A DNA stretch of 64,000 nucleotides from Glossina fuscipes. Lineage: Eukaryota; Arthropoda; Insecta; Diptera; Glossinidae. The position numbers and the translations under genes are program-made. This document shows positions 46,850-59,287 of this stretch, in pieces; within the stretch, counting starts at the first letter, position 1, and each line of letters starts with the position of its first letter. The notes beneath the pieces were generated by a model. The model saw nothing but the letters and a program-made list of their open reading frames with translations. It had not been told where the DNA came from and ran no database searches. The stretch lies in the NCBI RefSeq assembly GCF_014805625.2, contig NW_023998454.1, positions 945,752 to 1,009,751 on the forward strand, read 5' to 3'.

Positions 46850-47820
46850 CTTGAGGCTATTATACGAGGATACCCACCTATTAGAGGCATACCTTCATAA
46901 ATTTAGGAAGCCCAGCGAAATTTACGTTACTAATATATTAGCAATGCTGGCGCAAATGAGAGCGCCCAGCTGTTCTTACCGGGAAAAGAGGGGCTGCATG
47001 CCGCAATACAGCATGCCGTGGGGGATATCCACTGCGCTACAGTCGGTGAACGATATGCAGGACGCTACATTACAAGCAGCAACCGGCAACGAGGAGATTC
47101 AAGACCACGACGGCAAAGCGCAAAGGACGTGCGTCCTGACCACAATGCTGACGAAGTCCGCGAACGTCTACCACCGCGGCTCCATCAACAGCGATGGGTG
47201 GAGCTCCGGGCTGACCTGGAAGACCTCCATGACTATTTATTAAATAATTTGGCGGCGGACTACGTAGCAATGCACACCCGCCTAACAATCAAGAATTTCG
47301 AAGCACTCATGGACTAGCTGCTGGAGTCTTAGGTCGAAGGGTTGCGAGAGGTAAGCGGGATAGCTTGGCCTGGACCTCGAAATATCTCAAGCCGGCCCTT
47401 CCAACGCAAGACGTCCTTGCAGCATTTAAGAAGGCGTACGAGGTTTTCTACGCGGCCATGAAGCAACACATGGTCGAGCAGAATATAGGTAAGCGCGTGC
47501 AGGCGACCATAGTGGCATGGCTTGACTTTCTCCGGACTCGTGCGGGGTCGTGCAGCTGCACCGAACAAATTTACTTGGTTTCGCGTTGAGTTTACTGCTG
47601 TTCGGAGTAAATTTCCGAGAGCGCAGGGACATTAACATAACGTATTTCTAAGGTCAAGTCCGTCAACTTCTCCGCGCGTTAATGCCTCCACGAGTCAAGT
47701 CCACCGCGCCTCCTCGCAATACTCGCTTTATTCCAATGGTAAGTATGCATTTATCTTTACTCATTGCTATTTATAACTTATTTACTTATTTCTATTTAAT
47801 TTTAGATTAAGACACAATAG
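46850..47820 (+). mobile_element. Transposon ORF relic, copy 2 (GC-rich), with downstream spliced mini-ORF
   Basis: Plus-strand frames: 46851-47240 (LLEAYLHKFRKPSEIYV), 47018-47315 (RWVELRADLEDLHDYLLNNL) and 47365-47589, preceded in frame by LGRRVARGKRDSLAW and reading SKYLKPALPTQDVLAAFKKA, YEVFYAAMKQHMVEQNIGKR. The last matches copy 1 (25472-25741) at the FYA-M-..-MV-..-IGKRV positions. Frameshifts between frames show decay. Beyond the stop, an ATG at 47682 opens MPPRVKSTAPPRNTRFIPM, ends at a GTAAGT donor (47739), and after a 67-nt intron with ATTTTAG acceptor continues IKTQ and TAG (47820). Element class not established; GC content is clearly above the surroundings. Confidence 0.5.
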
Positions 47821-49547
47821 CGATCGTCAAGTCGTCTATTTACTATGATCTGAGCTTTACCTTTTTTTATTCCTCTTTCTCATTTCGGCCTAGACATTCT
47901 CACACTCGAGAAAAATAAGAAAGCTATCATAATGTTTCGGTCAAGCTATTAATTAAATTAAAGTTTTGAGGGAGAATTTTTCTGAGTTTTTGTTTATTTT
48001 TATTAAAAAATATATTGTTACGGAAATCCCAAATCTAGTAATTTTCTACAACCAAATTTACATTCGCTAGGCGCCTCATGCAGCTGCATGCCGATGAAAA
48101 CGGTTACCAACAAAAGCAGGTTAACGAATTAAATGTCAAGTCATAAAATTAGGTGCTAGTAAAAGGATGACAAAAATGTATATAAATAGAATATTTGTGA
48201 AAGACAAAACATTAGAAAAAGAGTATTTGAGTTAAGCAGTCGAAAGTAATGCCAAAAATAATTTGTAAATAATCCTACATTAAAAGAAATATAATTGTAA
48301 AGAAAAAGAACTTTGAAGTGTATTTCTCTTGATCAAAATATCTACGATCTAGTGATACGGACTGTAGCTTGTAAAAAGCGAATTTCATAACAATATGTAT
48401 TTTGGTCATTTTCAGACAAACACTGTTGATTGGTTTTTAGCAATGTTGAGAGTTCAATTTTTATGTTACAGGTATTTTATCATGGGAGAGGTTTCGCAAC
48501 ATATTGAAAACAACTTTCCGATGAATATATGGTGGAGGGAAAAGTAACAAAATTTAAATTCATTAAAAACAAGAATAAATTTATATAAGCCTTTTTCCTC
48601 TTTAACTGTTTTATTTATATAATACAAAATTAGGATTGACTTGCAACTCATATCAAAATATTGTACATTTGTGGATAAATGGGAAAGTCAATGTAAAAAA
48701 AAGGGGCATCTAGTGAAGAAAGACGACAAAGTTCGGACCGGCCGATAAGAATTTTATAGAATGAAAGTTAAATTCACTCTTTCTAGGGTAGAATTTGGAG
48801 GAATCACACATGGATGACCGTAACCCACCGACAATTGAGTTATCGATGCTGTTCCATTTTTTTCTTCATGTTGGTATTGGTCAAGTGAAACCTCGATGAA
48901 AAAGAAATTTGTTTAAAATTTACCGCTCTGTACGCGGGTGTAGTAGGACGTCCATGCACTTGTTTAAGAATTTATTTGTATGTTTTTGAGTTGCTTTGAT
49001 TGTAATAATATTAATCAATATCAATTTTTTATTTCATTTTATGCAATTTTCCGTACCATCCTTGAGGTGTTGCACCAGGCGCATTAGCGTTTATTTTAAA
49101 TAGCAGTTTGTCCGAAAATATATCAGGCCTATGCGCTATTTTTCCTTTCAAGTAATTAACTTTAATAGAGTTTCTGTATAATAAATATACAAATTATTTG
49201 TCAATATCAGTTTCTAAATGATGACTCTTTACGCACTTGTGGGGGGTTTCGGTCGGTCGGGTTTTTTTCTGCGCTTCACAAGAGAGCAGTGTTCCATATA
49301 ATAACGGAATTTCGTTAAGTAGAATGTGTGTCAGGCACGAAGAGTTAACAGACCAACAAATACATGAACACAGAGAAACGGACAGGTGAACAATACAAAC
49401 GAACCGTAGGACTGTTATTTAACGTCAAACGCAGGTGCGTGCGCTTGATTGCCTGCTTTTTCATTCTCTTTATTTTTTCCTTCTTTTTCTCTTTAGTTTG
49501 GCTGTGATAGAACATATCCAGGATGAGATCCAGTAATGACATTAGGG
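47821..49547. other. Non-coding stretch, possibly interior of the same element
   Basis: AT-rich sequence without protein-like frames; nothing recognised. Confidence 0.35.
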
Positions 49548-49617
49548 TTTTCTGATAGGTTATAGCGCCTTTTTAAAACGTGTTAAAACTCTGCACTTGA
49601 AGACATTCGTTCAAATT
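49548..49617 (-). repeat. Candidate right inverted end of a roughly 3-kb element
   Basis: Read on the minus strand: tttgaacgaatgtcttcaag, tgcagagttttaacacgttt, taacctatcag. Partner of 46559-46632; see there. Confidence 0.35.
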
Positions 49618-49639
49618 TTAATACCCTTCACGACTTGTT

Positions 49640-50250
49640 GTGCAGGGTTTAAGATCAACCCACCTTTTTTTATACCGACCGATTCAGAATCATAATCTGA
49701 ATTGATATACACCTGTTTGTTCGATTGTCCGTCTGATGTCTCTCCATGTGAATTTGTGTCCAAGCTACAATTTTAAATTTTTGAGATATTTCGATGAAAT
49801 TTGGTACAGCAACGTGTTTTGACTCAAGGACGAGCGCAAAGTGGAAAAGAATTGCAATTTTTAAAATTTGTCAACAAAACTGGGTAGGTGGTAGTATTGG
49901 GGCATTCTGAATTGGTATGGAAATTTTGGACTGGCTGGGTCAATTTTTGAACACCCTCATATAACGAAACCTAAAGTTCACACGAACAAAAAGGTATAAT
50001 TTTCAGTTCTCCATGAAGAAAACTAATAGTAATTTAACAGAAAAAAAAATGTACCAAATTTCGGCTTATTTTTTAGATCCTACCTTAATAAGCATTTTTA
50101 CGAAAATTGACCCTTTGTAGAGCAGACTTTTCTGCTCATAATAGTAATTTCATACAAAAATTAACTCTACCAAATTTGGACCATCTACGCTTATTTTTGG
50201 GTCCTGCCCTATGTAAGGATTAAATTTGTACTACATTAGATTGCGTTTCG
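49640..50250 (-). repeat. Dispersed repeat family C
   Basis: Plus-strand left edge reads caacccacctttttttatac then ccgattcagaatcataatct, tgtttgttcgattgtccgtc and a ttcgatgaaatttggtacag block. This arrangement (a CCACCT..TATACCGA end, GATTCAGA, GTCCGTCTG, AAATTTGGTACAG) also marks 60470-60640, and 33040-33260 in the other orientation. Confidence 0.5.
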
Positions 50251-52524
50251 GCAGGCTTTCCCATAAATATTTACTTGAAAAATATGCTTTTATATAGAAA
50301 CAAGACATAATCTTTTTGTTCTAGAATAAAAATAAGAAATGTGTAAGACAACATTATGTAGGATATTTAACGGTTGGCCTTGCCCGACACTAATCTTCTT
50401 ACTTCTTTTAACTTAATTTAGTGTCTTACGTACATTAAGAGAGCATGTTTGAGACGAATTAGCCGGTGATAGAGCCTACACATAGTAATTGAGTTGACTT
50501 TTTCTGAGAGGTTTCAGCATTTTTCACGGCATATCAAAAATCTGTAGTCTTGTAATGTTTCTGAAAATTATTATAACACAAATTGCACAGTGCATTCTTT
50601 CAGTATCTGCTCTGTAATTTTGCATGAGATTTAGTAGCAAGAACTAGCTTTTTTGGTTTTGTCATGGTATTTAAAGAGTTAGTTTGTTTTATATTTTTAG
50701 CGAAGATGAATGTCGTCGAAAAATGTGGATTATCATGGTTGGGCCTTGGCCTGAACACCTGAGCGTACGAAACTTCGCCGAAACAATTCGAAAATTGCAT
50801 TGGCAGCAGACGGATCTATTTTAACCTCTTTCGTATGATTATTTCCGCACCTAATTAATATACTCTGCACGATATAATTATGCTAAACCGGTTAAATTAA
50901 AATTACAATTTGACACAAACCGTGGTAAATTGAACGAAATCGTGTAGATGGCAAGACGAGCCAACGTGCTTTCCTAACGTTTGGCCAGACCACACATTAT
51001 TAAAAAATTTAAATTAATTTTTTTATTATCGTAATTGCTTTTTATGAATTAGTATAATTTTTTTTTTCGAAATTTTCGTGAAATAAATATCAATTGCAAA
51101 ATTTCGCGTCACATGGCTTTAGCGATAAAATGCGCACACGCACTTTCGCGAACACATAAACATTTCTAAACTAGAGGATTACAATTTAAGTTTTCTAGTC
51201 TGGCACACATTTTATAAATCTTCAATTTAGTTATTGTTGTTGTTGTTGCTAAGGTTGTTATTCAATATATTTTCCAATTCAGTTTGCAAGTAGAAACAAC
51301 GAAAGTGCACTTGACTTCCGTTTGTACTGTGAAGGAAACTTGAAAGGCGAAACGAAGAAAGTTTAACCATGGAGGAGAACGCGACAGCAGCAGCAGTAGC
51401 AGTTGGTACGACTGTATGAATAAAAAACAAATAAGAAAGAGACTTGTCGTAGATTTTCAGTGTTAACAAACCTCATGAACAGTTTTGGCTGTGGTTGAGG
51501 CGACGACACATGCAACGGCTATAACTTTTCCTAGAAAAACAGCTAGGAAAGCGAAAACTTTTTCCACATTCCCCGTTTGTTATAACAAATTTCACTTTTT
51601 TTTTATCTACTTCTTAGTTTTTTGTAAGACATCGAACAAGAAAGTCTCAAAAACCGCGTTTAAGTGACGGCTGTTGCCGAAAGTTGTGCATTTCGGTTTT
51701 ACTATATGTGCGCAACTGAGCATGGAAAGGGAAAATTTGTTAAGAGAAACTAAGTTCAACAGCAACAATGGAGATCACATCTTCCAGATTTTCAACGCAT
51801 ACGGGCAATGTCATTGATGTTTCTGTTATTGCCATTTTTTTATTCACTTTTTATTGAAAAGTTCGCCACTGATTTGAAATGATTTACTTAATTGGATTTT
51901 ATGCATGTTTAACGGTATTTGAATTAGTGGTAGTTGGCAGTTGGTACAATACGTAAAGGCAATTCTCCAAATAACTTGTGTTTGGACCTTATAGCTATCA
52001 CGAAGAGATATATTAGATTTAATATATGGTTACAAAACAAACCAATATGTGCCTAGCAGTTTTGCAAAGTACATTTTAGGCATTTTATAGCCAGAATGTA
52101 TTATAAAAAAGGATTTAATTAATTAAGTTTGTCTGAACTCTTAACTCAACCATTAAATATGCTACACCGCTTGCCTGCTATAATCCACAATTAAAACTTT
52201 AGCAAAAATTGGAGCCTTTTTTTTTATCAAAATTTCCTGAAATTGCAAATTGCAAGTTGAACAAGAAATACATTCGCGGGCATTAGAAACACAGACAGAA
52301 AACTTTGCGTCGATTTAGTAACAAGGGTGTGTCGATGGGTGCAATGAAAGGTCACGTTGGGTGTTGAATACGTGCGCAGAAAGTTAGTATACCGATGTGG
52401 TACAATAACTTGATTGTAGCTCACTTTAAGCTGTACTATATTGTTTCCTTGTTTTCTTGTCTTGCTCTTCTGCCTAATCTAGTCCAAGAGTTAAAATAAC
52501 AAAGATGATTTTTAACTCCGTATA
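50251..52524. other. Non-coding block with one possible first-exon signal
   Basis: No supported gene. A GTTGTTGTTGTTG run at 51236-51248 and a short GC-rich frame at 51369-51419 (see next entry) are the only features. Confidence 0.4.
51369..51419 (+). other. Short Kozak-context frame, possible upstream ORF or first exon
   Basis: ATG in ACCATGG context reads MEENATAAAVAVGTTV and stops with TGA. A TTGGTACG sequence inside it could act as a donor. The initiator-like TCAGTT (51279-51284) lies about 90 bp upstream. GCA/GCAG codon runs suggest a short coding exon, but no downstream exon could be joined. Confidence 0.2.
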
Positions 52525-52698
52525 TCCGCTTTAGAGGTGAAGCAGGCAGAAGGTCTCGACTAACAATTCAACGGTCGTGGGCTCAAATCTCAACTGCGGT
52601 GGAGCTTTCAAAAACCGGTAGCCTTAGATGCTAGTACTTTAAGACTTAAGTCTTAGAATTGATTTCTCCACCTAAATCATTAATAATAGTAATTAATA
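52525..52698 (+). repeat. tRNA-derived SINE (diverged, near full length)
   Basis: Tccgctttagaggtgaagca, gtcgtgggctcaaatctcaa (B box), actgcggtggagctttcaaa, ccttagatgctagtacttta and tcttagaattgatttctcc followed by an AAT-rich tail. Same family as 38624 and 45571 but with a decayed A box. Confidence 0.78.
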
Positions 52699-54049
52699 AC
52701 TCTAGAAAACCAATATTTTTTCTCTGTTGTCGTTTTCACATTTTTTTTTCTAATTTTTTCTCTAATTAAACACTTTGTTTGAAATTAATTCTTATAGAGC
52801 CACTTGCATACCATGTCACTCAACAATTAGTGAATAGAGTTCGGTGCGTATGATATGACGTGTGCATAAAAACACTTTAATGCTGTCATCACTTTTGACA
52901 AAGTAAACAAATGTACTGTGCCTACATCACAAGCAGTTGTTGGCCTAGCATTCATTACATAACTTGGTGTTCACATTAAAAACCTGCTGACATTTTTGCC
53001 TACCTAGCATGTAATGTGTAGTTCATCACCGAGTTATAGCTTTAAGTTCATGCATGTTCATCGTGGGCATAACTTTTTTGGCAAACCTTTGGTTTTTCTG
53101 TGAAATTCTAACACGTTTGGCCATACGGAAGTTAAGTTGATTACTATATGAGATTTTGGTTAGTGAACTTTTTGTGCGTGGATGTATATGTGTGTTTCTC
53201 CGTAAGTCCTGCGGTCAACTTACCTAATGAAAAGATTGCTTGCATAGGTGATTTTAGTTGTGCATGCAACTGACTGCTCTATAAGTGGACGTGAAATTAA
53301 TGTTTGACTACAGCGTATTGCTATGCGGATGATGGAACATGATAACTTAGACATTATTACTAGTGGGGTGAACGCTCACAAGTACCATTAACATCTTTTC
53401 GCAGAATGAAAAATCGTCTGAAAAAGTCGAATTGTTCTCATCTGGAAACCATGCTGTAAGATCTTGTCAGCGTGGCGATGGCATTTTGGAGAAGAATTTT
53501 GAGTGAACTGAATAATAAATATATTTCTTGATCATAATTGCAGACTTTTATATTGGTTATTTTATCCGTTGTGCTCGCTGGGTTTTATAATAACATTTCT
53601 TACTTAACTATTTTCTCAATTTGTGTTTGTTCTTGTATGATGCTGTTTATGTTTGCATAGACTGGCTTTTCACATACCTTTAATTATTTGTCTGCGCATT
53701 CTTTGTTTTTAGTAATGACAAGCAAATTTTTTGTTTTTATTTTTATCGTATTTTCTTTGGTTTCCTTTGACATTCTGCTAAAATGAGATGTTCGTATAAA
53801 TCATGGCTGATCGTTACTTAACTTGTTGGTTATCCGACCGTTACGGGTACTCGAAGCGACAGAGTTGCGGACGCAGTAGCAGACTCTTCAAAAGGGCTAC
53901 GTTGCTACGAGCTGCACCGACTCGAAAAGTAACATTTGTCGCCGGGCATCTCTTATAAAGACATTTAAAACTATCTTGTGCTACAAGTCCGTTTGTTTAG
54001 GTCGTGTTAGCATTTTTAAAATGTTTACAATAGAATCAAGACCTCCCTC
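52699..54049. other. Non-coding stretch
   Basis: No supported coding sequence. A GC-richer patch at 53810-53960 may be the 5' UTR of the LINE that follows; this is a guess. Confidence 0.35.
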
Positions 54050-55880
54050 TCCCAACACGTTTCAGAAAAGTTCGTCCAAATCGTACTGGTGAGGGCGCTT
54101 TAGCCGCCATATCAAATGTTTTATTCTACTACTTGTTTCGATTCCCAATTCACCCTGACCTTGAATTTATTACCATCCGTAGAAAAATTCGCAATAAACA
54201 TTTATAATTAAATTTTTCCAACACTCTTCCAATTGCAGGTGTTTCGACCTATTTTAAATATGCATCTGTCATCTGTTAAGTTGCTGAGGCTTCAAAACCT
54301 ACTAGTATGGTCATAGCATTGGGAGATTTTAGTTTAATGCAAATCACTTGGTGTCTAGTGCTGTATGGTCCCTACTTCAACATCTGAAAAAGCCGTTGCA
54401 TTTTTAATTTTAATGATAAAATGTATGATTACAAAGGATCTCTTTCAACGTAATTATGTGACCAACTGTAATTGGATACTCTTAGATCTTACCTTTGTTA
54501 ATTTTTTCCAAATAACAGCAAATCGCTGTCTGCCTTTAAGTGTACTTGAGGATCCATATCATCTAACAATTTGTCTATTCTTGCAATGCAAGCATGATGA
54601 CTTGTTAAGCCTCTCCAACAAGTTAAATCTCGCTGGCTGAAATGCTCAATATCATTTTAAGCTATTGACGTAAATGACGTTTATAGAAGTCCATTACGTG
54701 TGCTTGCAGATACACAGGACGTCTATAGCAGTCTTAGTATTATAGTACAAAGAAAGTTTTTGCAAGAACTCGCCGATTTTAAAGTAAGCGTCAATGTGTT
54801 AAGAAAGCCAATATTTCATTGCTTAAATCTCGTCTTTCAGGTATTTCTCTTGAATTTGTTGCTGAAACGTGAAACCCCAAATTTCTGCATTTTATAGTGT
54901 AATTAATTAATCCTTGTTAAATGCGTGTGCCATAATTTAACAAAATTGCTAAGTACTATAGAAATAAGAAACACGAGCTTTTTAAAATGTACATGAAAAA
55001 GGGCGCTCCCTGTGCATGACTATTTAATGTACTGTAGGTACAGATTTAATCTCATCAACCCACAAAGTTATCACACATATCTTGAAATGTTAAAATGCTC
55101 ATTTTTTTGCTAATCCTAAACAACTTTACAATTAGGGCAACTCTAAAAGAAGAATCGCAACATATCCATCAGGGATGTCGTTTAATAGCTGTGACTCCTC
55201 TGGGTATATAGTGACCGCGAATATCTTGCTGCTGCCGATGCATTAGGTGATTGCCCACATCAAATCATAAATTTTGCACAGACACAGAGTGTCTTATCTA
55301 AGTAGGTTGAATGAATTGTTACTAAATAATTGACTTCTGCTATCAAGTCTTCTACTTCTCTGTATTAGAATGGATTCTTAAAAGAAAGATAAACTGCGAC
55401 GAACATGTTAGTCCGCACTCACCATACTTTCGAATATTCTCTATTGTATGCCACATACACAGATTTCAGTAAGGCTTTTGACTTAGTCTAATTGGTCTTT
55501 AAATTCCAGGCCCTGGGTTTTCCTTCATATTTATTGAAGAAGATAGGCTTTTATGTTCATAATTGATCATTTAGAGTCCATAACAACTGATGAATTTTTC
55601 GTAAAGTCTAGTATTTGGTGATGGGACGAGCGATATGTTCATTCGTCTGAAATGTGAAAATCTGGATGAATTCATTTGTTTATTTAAGGGTATTGCTTGA
55701 CTAAAAACTTCGTTTTAAACTACACCATGAGCTATCTGCAAATCAAGCCGGGTCTTTGCTTGGCTTTACTAAATGTCTAGAGAGCTCGACGATTAGTTTG
55801 CTTAAATCAACGCATGTACAGTCTGCTTTCTATGGCTACCATGTTGTCGCATTTACGTCAATTCAAGCACAATTCCTGTT
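54050..55880 (+). mobile_element. Broken LINE with endonuclease and reverse-transcriptase blocks
   Basis: Plus strand, several frames. Endonuclease (APE type): RPNRTGEGALAAISNVL at about 54080-54130, VIALGDFSLMQITW at about 54310-54350 (normally GDFN), and WILLDLTFVNFF near 54475-54510 then LEDPYHLTI near 54545-54575. Reverse transcriptase: YTDFSKAFDLV near 55455-55490 (the first catalytic Asp block), ALGFPSYLLKKIGFYVHN near 55510-55560, and HHELSANQAGSLLGFTKC near 55725-55780. The FADD block is not readable. Order and spacing are those of a Jockey/CR1-like element, and it looks related to the copy at 1-1190. Stops throughout; dead. Confidence 0.8.
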
Positions 55881-57378
55881 TTCTGTCGTAGGAAATTTGA
55901 GTAAAAAAATTTTTAGATTCCAAAATCTTTGTCGAAACTTCCCAAATTTTTTTGTTTTTCACGCATATGAATATAATAGTATTCAATTGAGAAGGACATC
56001 TTTAATCAAAGTGCAATTAAAGGTTCAACAGACTTTAGTTTTTTTTTAGAAGACTTCATTAAAACTCAACTTGAAATTTGCATGCATTTGGTAAATGACA
56101 TTTCTGTGGAATACCAAAATATCCACCACAAACGGTCTGGTGCTTGTCTGTATGAGTAGATGTAAAAGTACAAAAACCTTTTTGCACAAAGAAAATAAGC
56201 AAAATAGTTGTGTATGTTTTACGGCGAATATTGGGTACCTACCATTTTGCGCAAATGTATGAAAGCGATTAACGAACTGTGTCAATCAGGCGATCGCGAC
56301 AATTTTTTAGGCGTGTTTACAAACGGAAGGGAAAAGCGAAATTCAACTAGACATTTGGTTATAAACTAAACGTATTAAATGTGTTATGTTTTGATATGCT
56401 TTGCGAAGTTTTCCCATGGGAGTGACTTGATGTGAAACAGAAATGTATTAAAAACGGACAGACATAAATAAAGCGGTCAGAATTTTAACAACAATATAGC
56501 TAGCTATTGCTCTTGTACGCCAATTCCATTGTTTAAAGAAAAAAAAATACATAAAATTAATTGCTTTAAAATCTGAATCCGTGTTAAACTGAATGAAATC
56601 TTGCAAAAGAGCGAAATGAATAATCGTCCCAAGACGTATGAAATTAAAGCAGAAAAAAAGTGGTACATTTGCAAATTTGTGGTATCTTTGATGCCTCTTC
56701 CTGCGTTTGACAAACGCAATGAAAAAACTAGTATTTCCCGATACCTCATTGGAGAAATGAATGAAAAAAGCAGAAAGAAATAAATGATGGTAGCTGATAT
56801 TATGTGCAATGGTAAATGACATGATATGAGCCTGGCATGTCAGTTCGAGATGTATGTGTTCTTCTCATACGCACACTATTTCAATAAATGGTGGTGTATA
56901 AAAAATATTGAATCTTCAGGATATCAAAATTTTTAATCGTTCATGTTATTCGTTCAATTCATATTTAACACCAATAATATTTTGAAATAATTAGCCGGCT
57001 CTAGTAGGCTTGCTATTTTTTAGCCAGCTTAGTAGAATGCCTCTGCATACACTTGGATGTTCTCTACGTCAGTTAATATCCTTCCTTTGTGTATCAGTGT
57101 ATTCAATAAAACATTTACAACTGCACGTATGCACAGAGGGTGGGCCATTTGGTGCTTGGCTTTTTAATCAGCAATATTTCTTTCGAAAACGTAAATTACA
57201 ATTTGGTGTTTTTCCTTGAAATGCATGCACCATAACTCGCATGATTTTTTAACAATTCACGGTTCACAGGTCGTGGACCATACATGTAGCCAATACGAAC
57301 CGTCCTCGAAAAGTTAAGCGCGCCTAGTCCTAATGGATGTGGTATGGGGTTAATTCCGCGTCGATATCTATCTGCGCG
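55881..57378. other. Non-coding stretch, nothing recognised
   Basis: Open frames up to 124 codons (minus 56448-56822) lack motifs and are AT-driven. Confidence 0.4.
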
Positions 57379-57386
57379 TATATAAA
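57379..57386 (+). promoter_or_regulatory. TATA-box-like element
   Basis: TATATAAA in a locally GC-richer stretch (57260-57500), followed about 30 nt on by gatcacaggt. The first ATG after it (57563) opens only 23 codons (MNCVICFIFQRRSLQ..). It could be the promoter of an LTR-type leader or a host gene whose later exons I cannot find. Confidence 0.25.
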
Positions 57387-57621
57387 ACTCGAACTCGAAC
57401 TCTGTACGATCACAGGTTTCAAAATCGATTGCTTAACGGTCCCGAGTGTCTCTTATTGATAGTTATTGGAGCGAGCATATTTATTATAGTTGCGCTTTGC
57501 CCACGTTCAAGAAGAACTAGAAATCTGTACACAATTCACAGCCAATACATCCAGAATTCAAAATGAATTGTGTAATTTGCTTTATTTTCCAAAGGCGTAG
57601 TTTGCAAAAGCTGACGATACC

Positions 57622-57835
57622 TGAAGTGAAGTAAAAGTGAAGTTAAAACGAAACTAAAATGGAGTCACAGAGAAGTGAACTTGAACTGAAGTTTAAATGA
57701 AATAGCATTGAAGTTAAAGTTAAATTAAAGTCAGATGAAGTTGCATTCAAGTGAAATTACGGTGAAATCAAATTAAAGCCGTAATTAACGTGAAGCCGAA
57801 ACGAAATTGAAGCTTAATTGGAGTTAACTAAAATA
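57622..57835 (+). repeat. Degenerate GAAGTGAAGTTAAA tandem repeat
   Basis: About 210 bp of imperfect units around gaagtgaagt, gaagttaaag, gaaattaaag and gaagccgaaa; nearly purine-plus-T on one strand. No open frame. Origin unknown. Confidence 0.65.
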
Positions 57836-59287
57836 AACTAAATCTCAGTCAATTGCTTCTGGAGGTATATTGTGTTAATCCTACACCGCTTTTGGGAAAT
57901 ACAATGAGTTGGATCGGAATGAGCTTTGGTTTTAATAAAATGACTCTGACAGTTACGTAGCTCCCCAGAACATAAATTTCTTTTTAGCAAGTAAGATGAT
58001 CGGATAAAATTTATTAAAAAACATGTTCAAAGACCAGATCAATTCAGCCAATTGCAGCAGGGTTAAAAGCAATATTTTAAGGCACAAGAGATTTTGCCGT
58101 TTTTTTATTTTTACCTACCTATTCGTGCCCGTAAAAAAATGCTTAATATGGATTAATAAAAAAAAGCAGAAATAGATGGTACACCCTTTTTACGTACATG
58201 CTATATATATGCATTCATGTATGTTTGCAGCGTTGATGGCATTTTATATCTGTATAAATACTTATTATACTTATTTGTATTTATCCATATATAGGTGCAT
58301 TTATCCATATGTGAACAAGAACTGTTGCAAGCATTTTAAGTAATTGCTATTTATTGGTTTCATTTTGATTGAAATGTTTTCTATGAAAAATAATTGTTTG
58401 TATGCGGCGCCTTTTTTATTCAAAAGCAACAAAAAATATCTACGGGTTATTTGCGTGTGTTATTAATTATAAACTTACATGAATACATTGCTGTTATTAA
58501 TTATGTGGGTGTATTTTTATATTTGATTTCTCTCATTTTGCCTTTTCAATGGAATTATCATGAGTAGCGCAGTCAATAAAACAAAAGAAGATTTAAAAAT
58601 AAATATACGAGAGTCAGTGAGTGGTGAGCAATTTTTGAATTTACCTCAAAAAAAATCTAGCTACACTACGGTAAAAATTATTATGGAACAATGGTTTTGT
58701 TGTCCACACATTTAAAATCATTGATTAATTCAATTACACGTTTAAATGAATTAAAATGAATTTATCGTTTTTAAAGGTAATTAAATTTATAAATTGATGT
58801 AAACAGGAAAAAAAAAAAAATTTGATTTTTATCAAAGCTTTTTTTATAAATCCCTCATATATGTTTACATGTAAATCACGTTTATTCATGTTTAAGTAGT
58901 GAAAGAGGGATTGTTACTAACCACCAAACTTAATAAGTTCGATTCGAACAAATATTTTTATTTAATTCAGTTTGTAGTTTACAGTTAATAACTACAATCC
59001 ATTTTCCAACTTAAAGCCTATAGGTATTTATATAGAAGCAAATAATAAAATAATCTGCCTAAGATTTTTAGGACTCGAGAGAGCCCATCAAGGTAGGCAC
59101 ATTTTCAAGGATTGTGTCTTCGCTAAGGTACGAAAAAAACCAAACAAGTAAAAATAGTATTGACATTAAACAACATTAGCAAGCGTGCGCACGTAAAAAA
59201 AGTGAGCCTTTAATTACGATCGCAAAACCAAAGGAGCTAAGGTCTTGACTGAAGTGATAGTCCACCAAAATAAACCAAATATAAATA
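57836..59287. other. Non-coding stretch, nothing recognised
   Basis: AT-rich, homopolymer-rich; no gene. Confidence 0.4.
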
